From: Rhizobiaceae bacterium
GTDB taxonomy: Bacteria; Pseudomonadota; Alphaproteobacteria; Rhizobiales; Rhizobiaceae
DNA length: 64,000 nucleotides
Direction: 5' to 3'
NCBI GenBank assembly: GCA_023953905.1
Contig: JAMLJA010000001.1
Coordinates: forward strand, 248,001 to 312,000
Shown here: piece after piece, positions 33,884 to 42,807 of the stretch
Numbering within the stretch: the stretch's first letter is position 1
Layout: every line of letters begins with the position of its first letter
Notes under the pieces: generated by a model
What the model was told of the DNA's origin: nothing
The model's database searches: none
The model's input: the letters and a program-made list of their open reading frames with translations, nothing else
Program-made: the position numbers and the translations under genes

Positions 33884-34558
33884 ATGCATCTCACGCGCAG
33901 GCAGATTTTGCTGGGTGGAATCGCGCTCAGTGTCGCAGGCACCGTCGAGTCTGAGGCGGCCTCTGCGGATTGGTTCGCCGGAACCGCTGTGGACAACGGC
34001 GTCACTTACAAGAGAACGAATTTCGCCAAGGTCAATCCGAAGTGGCGGCGGCAGGTGGTGAAATACTATTCGACCGAACCGATCGGAACGGTTGTCATCG
34101 ATACCAAACATCACTTTCTCTATCTCATAAATGAAAACAAGACTGCCTTTCGCTATGGAGTGGGCGTGGGCAAGGAAGGGTTTCAGTGGTTCGGGCGCTC
34201 GACGGTTGACCGCAAGGCGCTTTGGCCGAAATGGACGCCACCGCCGGAGATGATCAAGCGGCATCCGGATCTGCCGGCCTCTGTGGCGGGCGGATCACCC
34301 AGCAACCCGCTAGGTGCGCGCGCCATGTATCTGCACCGCGACGGGTCGGATACGGGCTATCGCTTCCACGGCACGATCCAGCCTTGGAGCATAGGAACGG
34401 ACGCATCGAGCGGCTGCATTCGCATGTTCAACGAAGACGCCATCGATCTTTATCAGCGCATTCCCGTCGGCACGGCCGTGCAGGTTCTGGAACATATTGC
34501 CGATCAGGCTGACAGGGCGATGCAGCTCGCCGATGTCGACAGCGGGGCACCCCAATGA
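33884..34558 (+). CDS. L,D-transpeptidase (YkuD domain), periplasmic
   Basis: 224 residues from ATG 33884. The N-terminus LTRRQILLGGIALSVAG looks like a twin-arginine export signal. The YkuD domain (about 68-195) has the catalytic pattern FHGTIQPWSIGTDASSGCIRM with His162 and Cys178. The family makes 3-3 crosslinks in peptidoglycan or anchors proteins to it; rhizobia use such links heavily. The stop overlaps the start of the OmpA-type lipoprotein gene (ATGA), so the two envelope proteins are made together. Confidence 0.93.
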   Translation: MHLTRRQILLGGIALSVAGTVESEAASADWFAGTAVDNGVTYKRTNFAKVNPKWRRQVVKYYSTEPIGTVVIDTKHHFLYLINENKTAFRYGVGVGKEGFQWFGRSTVDRKALWPKWTPPPEMIKRHPDLPASVAGGSPSNPLGARAMYLHRDGSDTGYRFHGTIQPWSIGTDASSGCIRMFNEDAIDLYQRIPVGTAVQVLEHIADQADRAMQLADVDSGAPQ

Positions 34559-35097
34559 AAAGCCGTGTTTCCGGTCTGGCAGCGCTGGCGGGGCTGATGA
34601 TCGGACTTGCAGCGTGCTCGACCTCATCGATGAATCCAGCATCGGGTCCTCAGGAGCCGCCCCCACCCGTCTCAAACACGCCCGACGAAACAAACCAGCC
34701 CGCGCCGGGCTTTGAAAACGTAAAGCCAGGAACCGAAGAAGATTTCATTCTGAATGTCAGCCGCCGAACCTTCTTTGCGGCGGATTCCGCGGCGCTGGAT
34801 TCGACGGCCAAGGCAACACTGGACAATCAGGCCGCATGGCTGAAGCAATACCCGAAATGGCTGATCAAGTTGCAGGGTTTTGCCGACGATTCAGGTGGAG
34901 ATTCTGCGCAGGTCGCGCTTTCGAGCAAGCGCGCGGAGACGGTGATGGCCTATCTCGCTGCCGCAGGCGTGGACAGGGGACGCATGTGGGCGAAGGGATA
35001 TGGGAAGGAGCGGCAGGTGCGAAGCTGCACCGAAAGGTCCTGCAAGGTTCAGAATCGTCGCGTCGTTTCCAATCTGCGCACTGTCCGGGACGACTAA
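34555..35097 (+). CDS. OmpA family peptidoglycan-associated lipoprotein
   Basis: 180 residues. The lipobox GLAAC puts the lipidated Cys at residue 21. A Pro-rich linker (about 30-55) precedes an OmpA_C domain (about 65-175: TFFAADSAALDSTAKATLDN, KLQGFADDSGG, AKGYGKERQV), the part that binds peptidoglycan. Asp and Arg residues in the binding region are present. It is not Pal itself, as no tol genes are near and the sequence is divergent. The coupling with the L,D-transpeptidase suggests a joint role in attaching the wall to the outer membrane. Confidence 0.9.
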   Translation: MKSRVSGLAALAGLMIGLAACSTSSMNPASGPQEPPPPVSNTPDETNQPAPGFENVKPGTEEDFILNVSRRTFFAADSAALDSTAKATLDNQAAWLKQYPKWLIKLQGFADDSGGDSAQVALSSKRAETVMAYLAAAGVDRGRMWAKGYGKERQVRSCTERSCKVQNRRVVSNLRTVRDD

Positions 35098-35111
35098 AGC
35101 CAGCGAGGACG

Positions 35112-36362
35112 TCAGCCTTTTAAAGGCAGCGTGACGACAAATTGCGCTCCCCCACTGGTCGCGGGTTCATACCGGACCGTCCCGTCGTGCAGCTCGGCGA
35201 TCTGGCGCACCAGTGCAAGACCCAGCCCCCAACCTCCAGCTGATTCGCTACGTCCTTTTGGCCGATAGAATGGCTCGAAGATCTTTGTCTCCTCGCCCGC
35301 TGGCAGTCCGTCGCCGTGATCCTTGACGATGAGGCAGACATTGTCGGTGTTTTTCAGGACCTCGACTTCCACCGGCGGGCGCCCATGACGAAGGCTGTTG
35401 GTCAGGAGATTGCGCGTCAGGCGTGTGAGCAGGCGACGATCACCCGTCAGCTGGACGCGCACGCCTGACATCTCAATTCCGTGACGCGAACACTCCTCGG
35501 CCACAAGCCCCGTAAAATCGAGCGGCTCCATCTTGCCGGTTTTGCCATCATGATCGAGCCGGCTCGCAAGCAGGATCTCTTCCACAAGTTCGTCGATCTC
35601 ACCTAGATCCGCGTCGATCTCGCGCGCTTGCTTGTCGTCATCTGCAATGCCCGAAAGATTGATCGCCATACGCAATCTCGCAAGCGGCGATCGCAGTTCG
35701 TGACTGGCATTGGCGAGCAGACTGCGATGCGCCCCGACAAGTCGCTCGATCCGCTCGGCTGCTGCATTGAAACTTTTTGCAACGGCAGCGACCTCGTCGC
35801 GGCCTTTCACGTCGACACGAGCGCTCAACGCGCCGCTACCGAATTGTTCGACCCCCTCGCGCAATATTTCCAGGCGCCGCGTCAGATGGCGCACCACCGG
35901 ATACGCGGCAAACCCCACCACTGCGGCAATAAGCACGATGTAACCCAAGGCGCCGCGCCGACCGCCGTCCCAAGGGGTGGCGATATCAGACACCAGCACC
36001 CGTCCATCGGGGAAATGCACCACCTGCAGGCCATCTGGCCCGCGGCGTGGACCGTGTTCCGCGCCATGCCTGCCGGGGAACGGCGGTGGATGACGCGTTG
36101 CCGCCAGCAGATCGCCGCCATGCGCGTAGAGCGCCAGATCGGCATCGAGCGCCCTGCCTGCGCGGCCCAGCGTTTGCTGAAGTTGTGCCGGGTCATCGGT
36201 GAGAGGCAACATTTCATGGACGAGCCGGTCGCGCCTCTCTCCAAAACTTGCCGCATCGCGATCGACCGTAAGCCGCCAGTATATGCCGCTGGCCAAAGCG
36301 ACCGCTGCAAGGCAGACCAGCAGCGTGAGATAGACCTTGAGAAACAGGCGGCCACGGATCAT
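35112..36362 (-). CDS. Membrane sensor histidine kinase (CpxA/EnvZ type)
   Basis: 416 residues. Helices at about 9-28 and 139-160 enclose a roughly 110-residue periplasmic sensor with a run of His and Pro residues. HAMP (about 160-212), then HisKA with phospho-acceptor His221 in [15 protein letters not shown], then HATPase_c: N box [12 protein letters not shown]1 [10 protein letters not shown] box FEPFYR, G2 [15 protein letters not shown]. It follows the response regulator by three bases and the Spy-like gene further up, all one operon. It probably senses envelope stress. Confidence 0.94.
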   Translation of the reverse strand: MIRGRLFLKVYLTLLVCLAAVALASGIYWRLTVDRDAASFGERRDRLVHEMLPLTDDPAQLQQTLGRAGRALDADLALYAHGGDLLAATRHPPPFPGRHGAEHGPRRGPDGLQVVHFPDGRVLVSDIATPWDGGRRGALGYIVLIAAVVGFAAYPVVRHLTRRLEILREGVEQFGSGALSARVDVKGRDEVAAVAKSFNAAAERIERLVGAHRSLLANASHELRSPLARLRMAINLSGIADDDKQAREIDADLGEIDELVEEILLASRLDHDGKTGKMEPLDFTGLVAEECSRHGIEMSGVRVQLTGDRRLLTRLTRNLLTNSLRHGRPPVEVEVLKNTDNVCLIVKDHGDGLPAGEETKIFEPFYRPKGRSESAGGWGLGLALVRQIAELHDGTVRYEPATSGGAQFVVTLPLKG

Positions 36363-36365
36363 CGC

Positions 36366-37064
36366 TCAAACATCATCCTGATTGCGCGCAAAAACATAGC
36401 CGGCGCCGCGCACGGTGATCAGCCTGCGGGGATGCTTTGGATCATCTTCGATGGCAGCGCGGATGCGCGACACATGAACGTCGATCGAACGGTCGAACGA
36501 GTCGAACTCCGCTCCTTTGACCATATCCATCAACTGTTCGCGCGACAGGGTGCGCCCAGCATTGTCCGCAAAGGCCAGAAGCAATTCAAACTGATGGCTC
36601 GTCATGCCACGGTTGACGCCATCAAGGCGTACCGTACGGGAGCCGGGATCGATTTCCAGCCGCCCGAAATGCAGGATGCGAGGCACCTCGCCGCCAGTTC
36701 CGCCGCGCCGGCGCAGGATCGCCTTGAGCCGAGCCAGCAATTCGCGCGGGTTGAACGGTTTTGGCAGATAGTCATCTGCGCCGAGTTCGAGACCAACGAT
36801 TCGATCCGTTTCGTCGCCCTTGGCCGTCAGCATGAGCACAGGCACGTCGGAAAACGCCCTGATCTGACGACAAACCTCGAACCCGTCGATGTCCGGCAGC
36901 ATGATATCCAGAATGACCGCGTTCGGCGCGCGGCGGCGCACCTCGTCCACGCCAGCCCGACCGGTGCCCGCGCGCGCCACCGAAAAGCCGTTCGTGGAAA
37001 GATAGTCGCCAACCATGGCCGCGAGGCGCGCATCGTCATCGATGATGAGAACCTCGTCGGCCAT
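36366..37064 (-). CDS. OmpR family response regulator (CpxR-like)
   Basis: 232 residues. The receiver domain has the phospho-acceptor Asp53 (AVILDIMLPDIDGFEVC), acidic residues near the N-terminus (IIDDD) and Lys in DDYLPKPFNPREL. The winged-helix DNA-binding domain (about 130-228) has TSHQFELLLAFADNAGRTLS and VHVSRIRAAIEDDPKHPRRL, of the OmpR type. It stands in an operon between a Spy-like periplasmic protein and the sensor kinase. The exact CpxR-type repeat upstream of that operon is its likely binding site. Confidence 0.95.
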   Translation of the reverse strand: MADEVLIIDDDARLAAMVGDYLSTNGFSVARAGTGRAGVDEVRRRAPNAVILDIMLPDIDGFEVCRQIRAFSDVPVLMLTAKGDETDRIVGLELGADDYLPKPFNPRELLARLKAILRRRGGTGGEVPRILHFGRLEIDPGSRTVRLDGVNRGMTSHQFELLLAFADNAGRTLSREQLMDMVKGAEFDSFDRSIDVHVSRIRAAIEDDPKHPRRLITVRGAGYVFARNQDDV

Positions 37065-37086
37065 GTCGGTCTATGCCTTCTCGCCT

Positions 37087-37698
37087 TTACGGGCGGTCGT
37101 CATTTCCGCCCATTCTGTCGCCATGGCGGCCTTTCATGTGACCGCGGCGATCCTTCCTGTCTTCATGACGCTCCTTCATCTCGGCGACAAGCTTTGTCCG
37201 CTGTTCCGGTGTCAGCACCTCGGCAGCTTCGACGATGGCCGATACTGCCTTCTTGGAGGCTTCGTCGATCGCGGCAATGCGCTCGGAGCGCAGCTTTTCC
37301 ACCGCTTCCCGGTCGATGGTCGGCGCCGAAAGTAGCGCGACCACCTGCTCGCGGGTATCGCGGAACTCGCGTCCGACCGGCCTCAGCTCCGACCGTGTCT
37401 TGTCGATGATGGCCCAGATCTTCGTTTCCTGGTCTGCGCTCGCATCAATATCCTCGAGCATGGATTCCACCCGATGCTCGGCAAAGCGCGCACCCATATG
37501 GCCCATGCCGCCCTTCCATCCGCCGGGGCCGCCCTGCGCCACGGCAACCGCAGCGCCGATGCCGATCACGGCCGCCAGCGCGAGACCTACCTTGACGGCC
37601 AAGCCACGCTTTGCCCCGCCCATCTGTGGCTTTTCATTCTGATCGTGATCGATGGTCGTAGCGGTGTCCTGGCTGTTGTCCTGGTTCTCATTTGTCAT
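37087..37698 (-). CDS. Spy/CpxP-like periplasmic protein (LTxxQ)
   Basis: 203 residues from ATG 37698, with AAGGAG seven bases upstream. A hydrophilic N-terminal stretch (1-32) precedes one hydrophobic segment (about 34-54), after which the protein is periplasmic, all helical and rich in Met, His and Gly. One LTPEQRTKLVAEMKERHE block near the C-terminus matches the LTxxQ motif of Spy/CpxP proteins, which chaperone unfolded proteins or restrain CpxA. The His/Asp-rich C-terminus suggests metal binding. It is the first gene of the operon with the two-component system. Confidence 0.85.
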   Translation of the reverse strand: MTNENQDNSQDTATTIDHDQNEKPQMGGAKRGLAVKVGLALAAVIGIGAAVAVAQGGPGGWKGGMGHMGARFAEHRVESMLEDIDASADQETKIWAIIDKTRSELRPVGREFRDTREQVVALLSAPTIDREAVEKLRSERIAAIDEASKKAVSAIVEAAEVLTPEQRTKLVAEMKERHEDRKDRRGHMKGRHGDRMGGNDDRP

Positions 37699-37779
37699 GA
37701 TGTGCTCCTTTTTCCACGCTGCTTTCACAGCTTATGGTGGCACCATAGGAGACTTGGGTTTCTGCCGTTCGCGGCGGTT

Positions 37780-37794
37780 GTAAAGAAACGTAAA
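37780..37794. promoter_or_regulatory. CpxR-type box GTAAA-N5-GTAAA
   Basis: The plus strand reads GTAAAGAAACGTAAA, two GTAAA repeats five bases apart, an exact match to the enterobacterial CpxR consensus. It lies 82 bases from the start of the Spy-like/two-component operon and 60 bases from uvrD, so it could act in either direction. The adjoining Cpx-like operon makes autoregulation the best guess. Confidence 0.65.
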
Positions 37795-37854
37795 GCGAAT
37801 ATGGCAGCACGCCACTTCTGGCCTTTCGTCCCCGAATCACTACATTCGGCTTAG

Positions 37855-40425
37855 ATGTCCGGCTTCCCAGACGATATGCCCTTCTTCGATGAAGAGCCCG
37901 ATCCCCGTAACGCGCAGCCACCGGCGCGTCCGCAAGGGGGCATTGCCGCGCGCGCCATGGCGGCGCGACAGGGGCACAACGCTTCCCCCGACTATCTCAA
38001 GGGACTGAATGCCGAACAGAGGCTCGCCGTTGAAACCACGGAGGGGCCCGTACTGGTGCTGGCAGGTGCCGGAACGGGCAAGACGCGGGTGCTCACTACG
38101 CGCATAGCCCATATTCTGGCGACAGGCCTTGCCTATCCATCCCAAATTCTCGCGGTGACATTCACCAACAAGGCCGCGCGCGAGATGAAGCACCGCATCG
38201 GCATGCTGGTCGGGGAAGCCGTCGAGGGCATGCCGTGGCTCGGCACGTTCCATTCGATAGGCGTCAAGCTCCTGCGTCGTCATGCGGAACTGGCCGGCCT
38301 GAAGAGCGGCTTTACCATCCTCGATACCGATGACGTGATCCGCTTGCTCAAACAGCTCATCCAGGCCGAAGGGTTGGACGACAAGCGCTGGCCAGCGCGC
38401 ACCTTCGCCAACATGATCGATGGTTGGAAGAACAAGGGCCTTGGACCGCAGGAAATTGCCGAGGGCGATGCGCGCTCCTTTGCAAACGGCAAGGGCCGCG
38501 AGCTCTATGCCGCCTATCAGGACCGGTTGCGCACCCTCAATGCCTGCGATTTCGGTGATCTTCTGTGTCACCCGATCCGCATTTTTCGCGCTCACCCGGA
38601 TGTGCTGGCCGAATATCACAAGAAGTTCAAATACATCCTCGTCGACGAGTATCAGGACACCAACACCGCGCAATATATGTGGCTGCGCCTTCTGGCCCAG
38701 CGTCCGACGCTGCCCGGAGATCGACAGTCCAACAACGTGAACATCTGCTGCGTCGGCGACGACGACCAGTCGATCTATGGCTGGCGCGGCGCGGAAGTGG
38801 ACAACATATTGCGCTTCGACAAGGATTTTCCGGGGGCCACCATCATCAGGCTGGAGCGCAACTATCGCTCCACGGCCCACATATTGGGAGCTGCGTCTCA
38901 TCTTATCGCCCACAATGAAGGGCGACTTGGGAAGACACTTTTCACCGACAATCCAAATCCTGACGACGCCAAGGTCAATGTCCATGCGGCATGGGATTCC
39001 GAGGAAGAAGCGCGTGCGGTCGGTGATGAGATCGAGACCTTGCAGCGCAAAGGCCACGCCCTCAATGACATGTCGATCCTGGTGCGCGCATCATTCCAGA
39101 TGCGCGAATTCGAGGACCGTTTCGTCACCATGGGCCTCAACTATCGCGTCATCGGCGGTCCGCGCTTCTACGAACGGCAGGAGATTCGGGATGCGCTGGC
39201 ATTCTTCAGGGTCGTCGCGCAGGGAGCGGACGACCTCGCCTTCGAACGCATCGTCAATGTGCCAAAGCGCGGATTGGGCGAAGCCTCTGTCCGCCTGATC
39301 CACGATACGGCGCGCGCCATGGGCATTCCCATGCTTGCCGCCGCCGCCAATCTCGCTGAGTCCGATGAGCTGAAACCGAAACCCCGCGCCGCGCTGCGCG
39401 AAGTCACGGCCAATTTCGCCCGATGGCAGGAGATGCTCGACAGCAAGCCACATACGGAGCTCGCGGAGATCATCCTGGACGAGTCGGGCTACACCGACAT
39501 GTGGAAGAATGACCGCAGCGCCGAAGCTCCAGGAAGGCTTGAGAACCTCAAGGAGCTGATCCGCTCCATGGAGGAGTACGAATCCCTGCGCTCGTTTCTG
39601 GAGCATGTCTCTCTGGTCATGGACAGCGAGCAGAACGCCGACATGGATGCCGTCTCCATCATGACTCTTCATTCGGCAAAAGGGCTCGAGTTCGAAACCG
39701 TGTTTCTGCCCGGCTGGGAAGAAGGTCTGTTCCCGCACCAGCGCGCGCTTGACGAGGGCGGCCGTTCGGGATTGGAAGAGGAACGCCGCCTCGCCTATGT
39801 CGGGCTGACGCGCGCCAAGAAGAACCTGCATCTCTGGTTCGTCTCGAACCGGCGCATCCACGGCCTTTGGCAGTCGACCATTCCCTCGCGCTTTCTGGAC
39901 GAACTGCCGGAAGCCCATGTCGATATCGCCGAAGGTGGCAACTCCTATGGTGGCTATGGCAATCCGTACGGTGGGGGCGCATTCGCCTCAGGGCGCGGCG
40001 GCTTTTCGGCGGGCCGCCAAAACCCATATGGCGCTTCGCGTTTCGACAATGCGGGCGAGACTGGCGGCGCGTTCTCCAACACCTATGCCACACCGGGCTG
40101 GGCGCGCGCGCAGGCCAACAAGACCGAATCGACCAGTCGCAATTGGGGCACGCGCTCTGGCGCGTCGGTCGAACGGATTGGCTATGGCGAAACGGATTCG
40201 GGCCATGGTGCGGGGCGCACTTCGGTCAAGAGCCGCACCATCGATGGCGAGCTCGTCGCCAAGTCAGTGTCGGAAAGCCCCTCAGCCTTCCACATCGGAG
40301 ACCGGGTGTTTCATCAGAAGTTCGGCAACGGCAACATCGCCTCCATCGAAGGCAACAAGCTGACCATCGACTTCGATAAGGCCGGCCAGAAGAAGGTTCT
40401 GGAGGGGTTTGTCAGCACGGTGTGA
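37855..40425 (+). CDS. uvrD: UvrD/PcrA-type DNA helicase
   Basis: 856 residues. SF1A helicase motifs are all present: I LAGAGTGKTRVLTTRI (69-84), II ILVDEYQDTN, III CVGDDDQSIYGWRGA, IV RLERNYRST, V MTLHSAKGLEFETVFLPGWE and VI EERRLAYVGLTRAKKNL. It unwinds DNA 3'-5' in excision and mismatch repair. The first 45 residues are acidic and Pro-rich. A Gly/Tyr/Asn-rich, probably disordered stretch (about 695-745) links to a C-terminal Tudor-like tail (FHIGDRVFHQKFGNGNIASI). It is divergent from the Spy/two-component operon. Confidence 0.95.
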   Translation: MSGFPDDMPFFDEEPDPRNAQPPARPQGGIAARAMAARQGHNASPDYLKGLNAEQRLAVETTEGPVLVLAGAGTGKTRVLTTRIAHILATGLAYPSQILAVTFTNKAAREMKHRIGMLVGEAVEGMPWLGTFHSIGVKLLRRHAELAGLKSGFTILDTDDVIRLLKQLIQAEGLDDKRWPARTFANMIDGWKNKGLGPQEIAEGDARSFANGKGRELYAAYQDRLRTLNACDFGDLLCHPIRIFRAHPDVLAEYHKKFKYILVDEYQDTNTAQYMWLRLLAQRPTLPGDRQSNNVNICCVGDDDQSIYGWRGAEVDNILRFDKDFPGATIIRLERNYRSTAHILGAASHLIAHNEGRLGKTLFTDNPNPDDAKVNVHAAWDSEEEARAVGDEIETLQRKGHALNDMSILVRASFQMREFEDRFVTMGLNYRVIGGPRFYERQEIRDALAFFRVVAQGADDLAFERIVNVPKRGLGEASVRLIHDTARAMGIPMLAAAANLAESDELKPKPRAALREVTANFARWQEMLDSKPHTELAEIILDESGYTDMWKNDRSAEAPGRLENLKELIRSMEEYESLRSFLEHVSLVMDSEQNADMDAVSIMTLHSAKGLEFETVFLPGWEEGLFPHQRALDEGGRSGLEEERRLAYVGLTRAKKNLHLWFVSNRRIHGLWQSTIPSRFLDELPEAHVDIAEGGNSYGGYGNPYGGGAFASGRGGFSAGRQNPYGASRFDNAGETGGAFSNTYATPGWARAQANKTESTSRNWGTRSGASVERIGYGETDSGHGAGRTSVKSRTIDGELVAKSVSESPSAFHIGDRVFHQKFGNGNIASIEGNKLTIDFDKAGQKKVLEGFVSTV

Positions 40426-40484
40426 CGACCCCGGCCGTCTCGACTGTCGAACAAAGGTGCCGGACCACAGCGGAAGGCCTTAAA

Positions 40485-40505
40485 GAGGGCTATCTAAGAG
40501 CCCTT
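40485..40505. terminator. Weak hairpin between convergent uvrD and desaturase genes
   Basis: GAGGGCT (40485-40491) and AGCCCTT (40499-40505) form a seven-base stem (one G-T pair) between the two stop codons. No T tract on either side, so termination by this hairpin is only possible. Confidence 0.3.
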
Positions 40506-40511
40506 CGAAGC

Positions 40512-41543
40512 CTAGCCCGCCATCAGTCGTGCCTGCCTGAAAGAGACCATCCGTCGGCTCGCCTCGTCCCACAGCGCATAGCGCACACATTTGAGGCTCT
40601 CCCAAAATCCGATCTTGCCGATTTCGGCCAGTTCAGGATGGTCGCGCAGAACCTCCGGCAGCCGGTAATAGGGCACACGACTGGCCAGATGATGGACGTG
40701 GTGAATGCCAATATGGCCCGTCAGCCAGGCCAGCGGACGCGGCAGCACATAGTTGGACGACCCGTGCAGCGCGGCTTCTCCAAAATCCCATCCCGGCTCG
40801 CGAGACCATGTTGTCTCCTCGAACTGGTGCTGGACGAAGAACAGCCAGATGCCTGCCGCTCCCGCCATCACCACGACTGGAAGGTGAACCGCAAAGAACG
40901 CGACTGGTCCCATCAGCCAGATCAGGATTGCCGCGGCAATGGCAATCGCCAGATTGGTGAGCATGGTGGAAAGCCATGGCATGGCGCCCGAACGCATCAT
41001 GCCCACGGGCAACCGCTGCTTGAAGATGAAGAGCCAGATCGGCCCGATGACGAACATGACGAATGGATGCCGATAAAGACGGTAGCCAAGACGTCCCCGC
41101 CAGTTCAGCGCGCGATACTCCTCTACCGTCAGGGTCGAGATATCGCCGACACCCCGATGGTCCAGATTGCCTGACGATGCGTGATGCTCCGCATGCGCCC
41201 GTCGCCAATAATCATAAGGGGTCATCGTCAACACACCGATGAAGCGGCCGATCCAATCATCCGATGGGCGATGCGCCAGAAAGGCCCCATGTCCGCAATC
41301 GTGCTGGATCATGAAAAGCCGAAGCAGAAACCCGGCAGCCGGCACCGTCAGCAACAGGCCCCACCAGAAGCCATAATGGAACGAGGCCCATGCCAGTATC
41401 CAGAAAACCGTGAACGGAACGAGCGTCAGCGCAAGTTCTAAAGCGCTACGCAGACGGTTCGGCGTGCGGTAGGCATGCAGCACTTTGTGCCATTGCTTGA
41501 CCGACAGAGCGCGCGGTGAGGTTGGTACGCTGGATTTTGTCAT
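40512..41543 (-). CDS. Membrane fatty-acid desaturase (DesA/omega-6 type)
   Basis: 343 residues with four to six membrane helices. The three di-iron histidine boxes are intact: HDCGH (81-85), HAEHH (116-120) and HHVHH (280-284). Box spacing fits acyl-lipid desaturases of the FAD2/DesA group. It inserts a double bond into membrane acyl chains with oxygen and ferredoxin or cytochrome electrons, adjusting membrane fluidity. The gene is alone; the sRNA 155 bases upstream on the same strand ends in its own terminator. Confidence 0.92.
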   Translation of the reverse strand: MTKSSVPTSPRALSVKQWHKVLHAYRTPNRLRSALELALTLVPFTVFWILAWASFHYGFWWGLLLTVPAAGFLLRLFMIQHDCGHGAFLAHRPSDDWIGRFIGVLTMTPYDYWRRAHAEHHASSGNLDHRGVGDISTLTVEEYRALNWRGRLGYRLYRHPFVMFVIGPIWLFIFKQRLPVGMMRSGAMPWLSTMLTNLAIAIAAAILIWLMGPVAFFAVHLPVVVMAGAAGIWLFFVQHQFEETTWSREPGWDFGEAALHGSSNYVLPRPLAWLTGHIGIHHVHHLASRVPYYRLPEVLRDHPELAEIGKIGFWESLKCVRYALWDEASRRMVSFRQARLMAG

Positions 41544-41697
41544 TCATGCCGATAGCGCGGACTGGCTTTTCCCGCAACATCACGAGTGCGAGAGATGCCT
41601 GTTCATCTAAGCGTGACTCGCGTCTCGGCTGACCCGTGTTGCTACAAAACAGCAACCGGAACCCAACTCGTGTAGTCGATTTTCGTCGCAGATCCTG

Positions 41698-41775
41698 AAA
41701 CAAGAAAAGCCCGCCGGGGGAGGAAGTCCGGCGGGCTATTTGATTCGATGCTCGGGAGGAGGAGAACATCGACAC
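41698..41775 (-). ncRNA. CCUCCUCCC-loop sRNA (cuckoo / alpha-r14-like)
   Basis: On the minus strand, two hairpins each expose an anti-Shine-Dalgarno loop. Hairpin 1: stem TCGATG/CATCGA (41745-41772) with the loop TTCTCCTCCTCCCGAG. Hairpin 2: ten-base stem AGCCCGCCGG/CCGGCGGGCT (41708-41737) with the loop ACTTCCTCCC, followed by TTTCTTGTTT, a clear intrinsic terminator. The promoter is at 41781-41809. Length about 78 bases. This matches the family of short alphaproteobacterial sRNAs with CCUCCUCCC loops (CcsR of Rhodobacter, rhizobial alpha-r14), which can block ribosome binding sites. No protein gene is in the stretch. Confidence 0.8.
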
Positions 41776-41780
41776 GAATC

Positions 41781-41809
41781 AATATAGCGGATGCCTATCT
41801 TCCGTGCAA
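41781..41809 (-). promoter_or_regulatory. Predicted promoter of the CCUCCUCCC-loop sRNA
   Basis: Minus strand: TTGCAC (41804-41809), 17-base spacer, TATATT (41781-41786). The start is expected near 41775, just before hairpin 1. A GANTC site (GAATC, 41776-41780) lies directly after the -10. Confidence 0.65.
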
Positions 41810-41935
41810 TTTCAAAATCTGCGCGTTTGATGTGCAGAATGTCGCATGCCTATTTTGGCCCGTACCACTCCCCCACCCGTAACTTGACTTCATGTCTTCG
41901 GCTTGTCTCTTTGCAGGAAAATGGAGGAACGCCCG

Positions 41936-42793
41936 ATGACCACTTCCAATCCCCACCTTGCCGCCTTTGCATCCGGAAACACCGCCGTCATAACCGGCGG
42001 CGCGAGCGGCATTGGGCTCGCCGCTGCCAGACGCTATGCCGACCTTGGCATGAACGTGGTCATCGCGGACAGGGGCGCGGCTCGGCTGGAAGCCGCGGAG
42101 AAATCAATCATCAAAGCAGGGGCAAGCGCGGACAAGGTTCTTGTGAGTGACACCGACGTTTCGCGGCTGGATGGGCTCAAGCAACTTGCTGCTGCGACGC
42201 AGGCAAAATTTGGCGCGCCCTCCGTGCTGATGAACAATGCCGGCATCGGCGACAATCCCGGCAAGGCATGGGAAAATCCCGAGGCGTGGCACAGGCTGAT
42301 CGAAGTCAATTTCTGGGGCGTTGCCCATGGCACACAGGCCTTCGCACCCATGATGCTCGAGTCGGGTAAATCGGGCATCATCATCAACACGGGCTCGAAG
42401 CAAGGCATCACCACGCCGCCCGGAAATCTGGCGTATAATGTCTCCAAATCAGCGGTGAAGAGCTTTACGGAAGGGTTGGCGCATGATCTGCGCAACATAC
42501 CCGGCGCGAGCGTCAGCGCGCATCTGCTGATCCCCGGCTTTACCTACACGGGCATCACCGGCAAATCCGAGAAGCCTGCTGGCGCATGGACCGGCGAGCA
42601 GGTCATCGACTTCATGCTTGAGGCCATTGGTCGAGGGGACTTCTACATCCTGTGCCCCGACAACGAAGTCACCCGCGACATTGACGAAAAGCGCATGGAA
42701 TGGGCGGCCGGCGACGTGATCCACAACCGCCCCGCCCTGTCGCGCTGGCATCCCGATTTCGCCGACGCCTTTCAAGATCATATGAAGGGCTGA
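41936..42793 (+). CDS. Short-chain dehydrogenase/reductase (SDR)
   Basis: 285 residues from ATG 41936, with GGAGG nine bases upstream. The Rossmann start VITGGASGIGLAAARR (18-33), NNAG (100-103), Ser154 region NTGSKQG, and YNVSK (Tyr167, Lys171) give a full classical SDR catalytic set. It oxidises or reduces an alcohol/carbonyl with NAD(P). The substrate is unknown. The stop at 42793 lies 14 bases before the CPBP protease start, so the two may be co-transcribed. Confidence 0.92.
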   Translation: MTTSNPHLAAFASGNTAVITGGASGIGLAAARRYADLGMNVVIADRGAARLEAAEKSIIKAGASADKVLVSDTDVSRLDGLKQLAAATQAKFGAPSVLMNNAGIGDNPGKAWENPEAWHRLIEVNFWGVAHGTQAFAPMMLESGKSGIIINTGSKQGITTPPGNLAYNVSKSAVKSFTEGLAHDLRNIPGASVSAHLLIPGFTYTGITGKSEKPAGAWTGEQVIDFMLEAIGRGDFYILCPDNEVTRDIDEKRMEWAAGDVIHNRPALSRWHPDFADAFQDHMKG

Positions 42794-42807
42794 TCGATGG
42801 ACATTCA

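Larger units (their letters stand above)
41544..41935. other. Gap between desaturase and SDR genes (392 bases)
   Basis: It holds no credible protein gene. 41698-41809 carries the CCUCCUCCC-loop sRNA with promoter and terminator. 41544-41697 is presumably the desaturase upstream region, with no clear -35/-10 pair seen. 41811-41935 includes the SDR ribosome site (GGAGG at about 41924) and a possible -35 TTGACT at about 41884 lacking a good -10. Confidence 0.6.

Noticed and set aside
35628..37409. 593-residue plus-strand frame opposite the kinase and response regulator
   Set aside because: It is the shadow of two clear two-component genes with intact motifs. Its composition (Arg, His, Ala-rich) is that of antisense frames in high-GC DNA, and no ribosome site or family pattern is seen.
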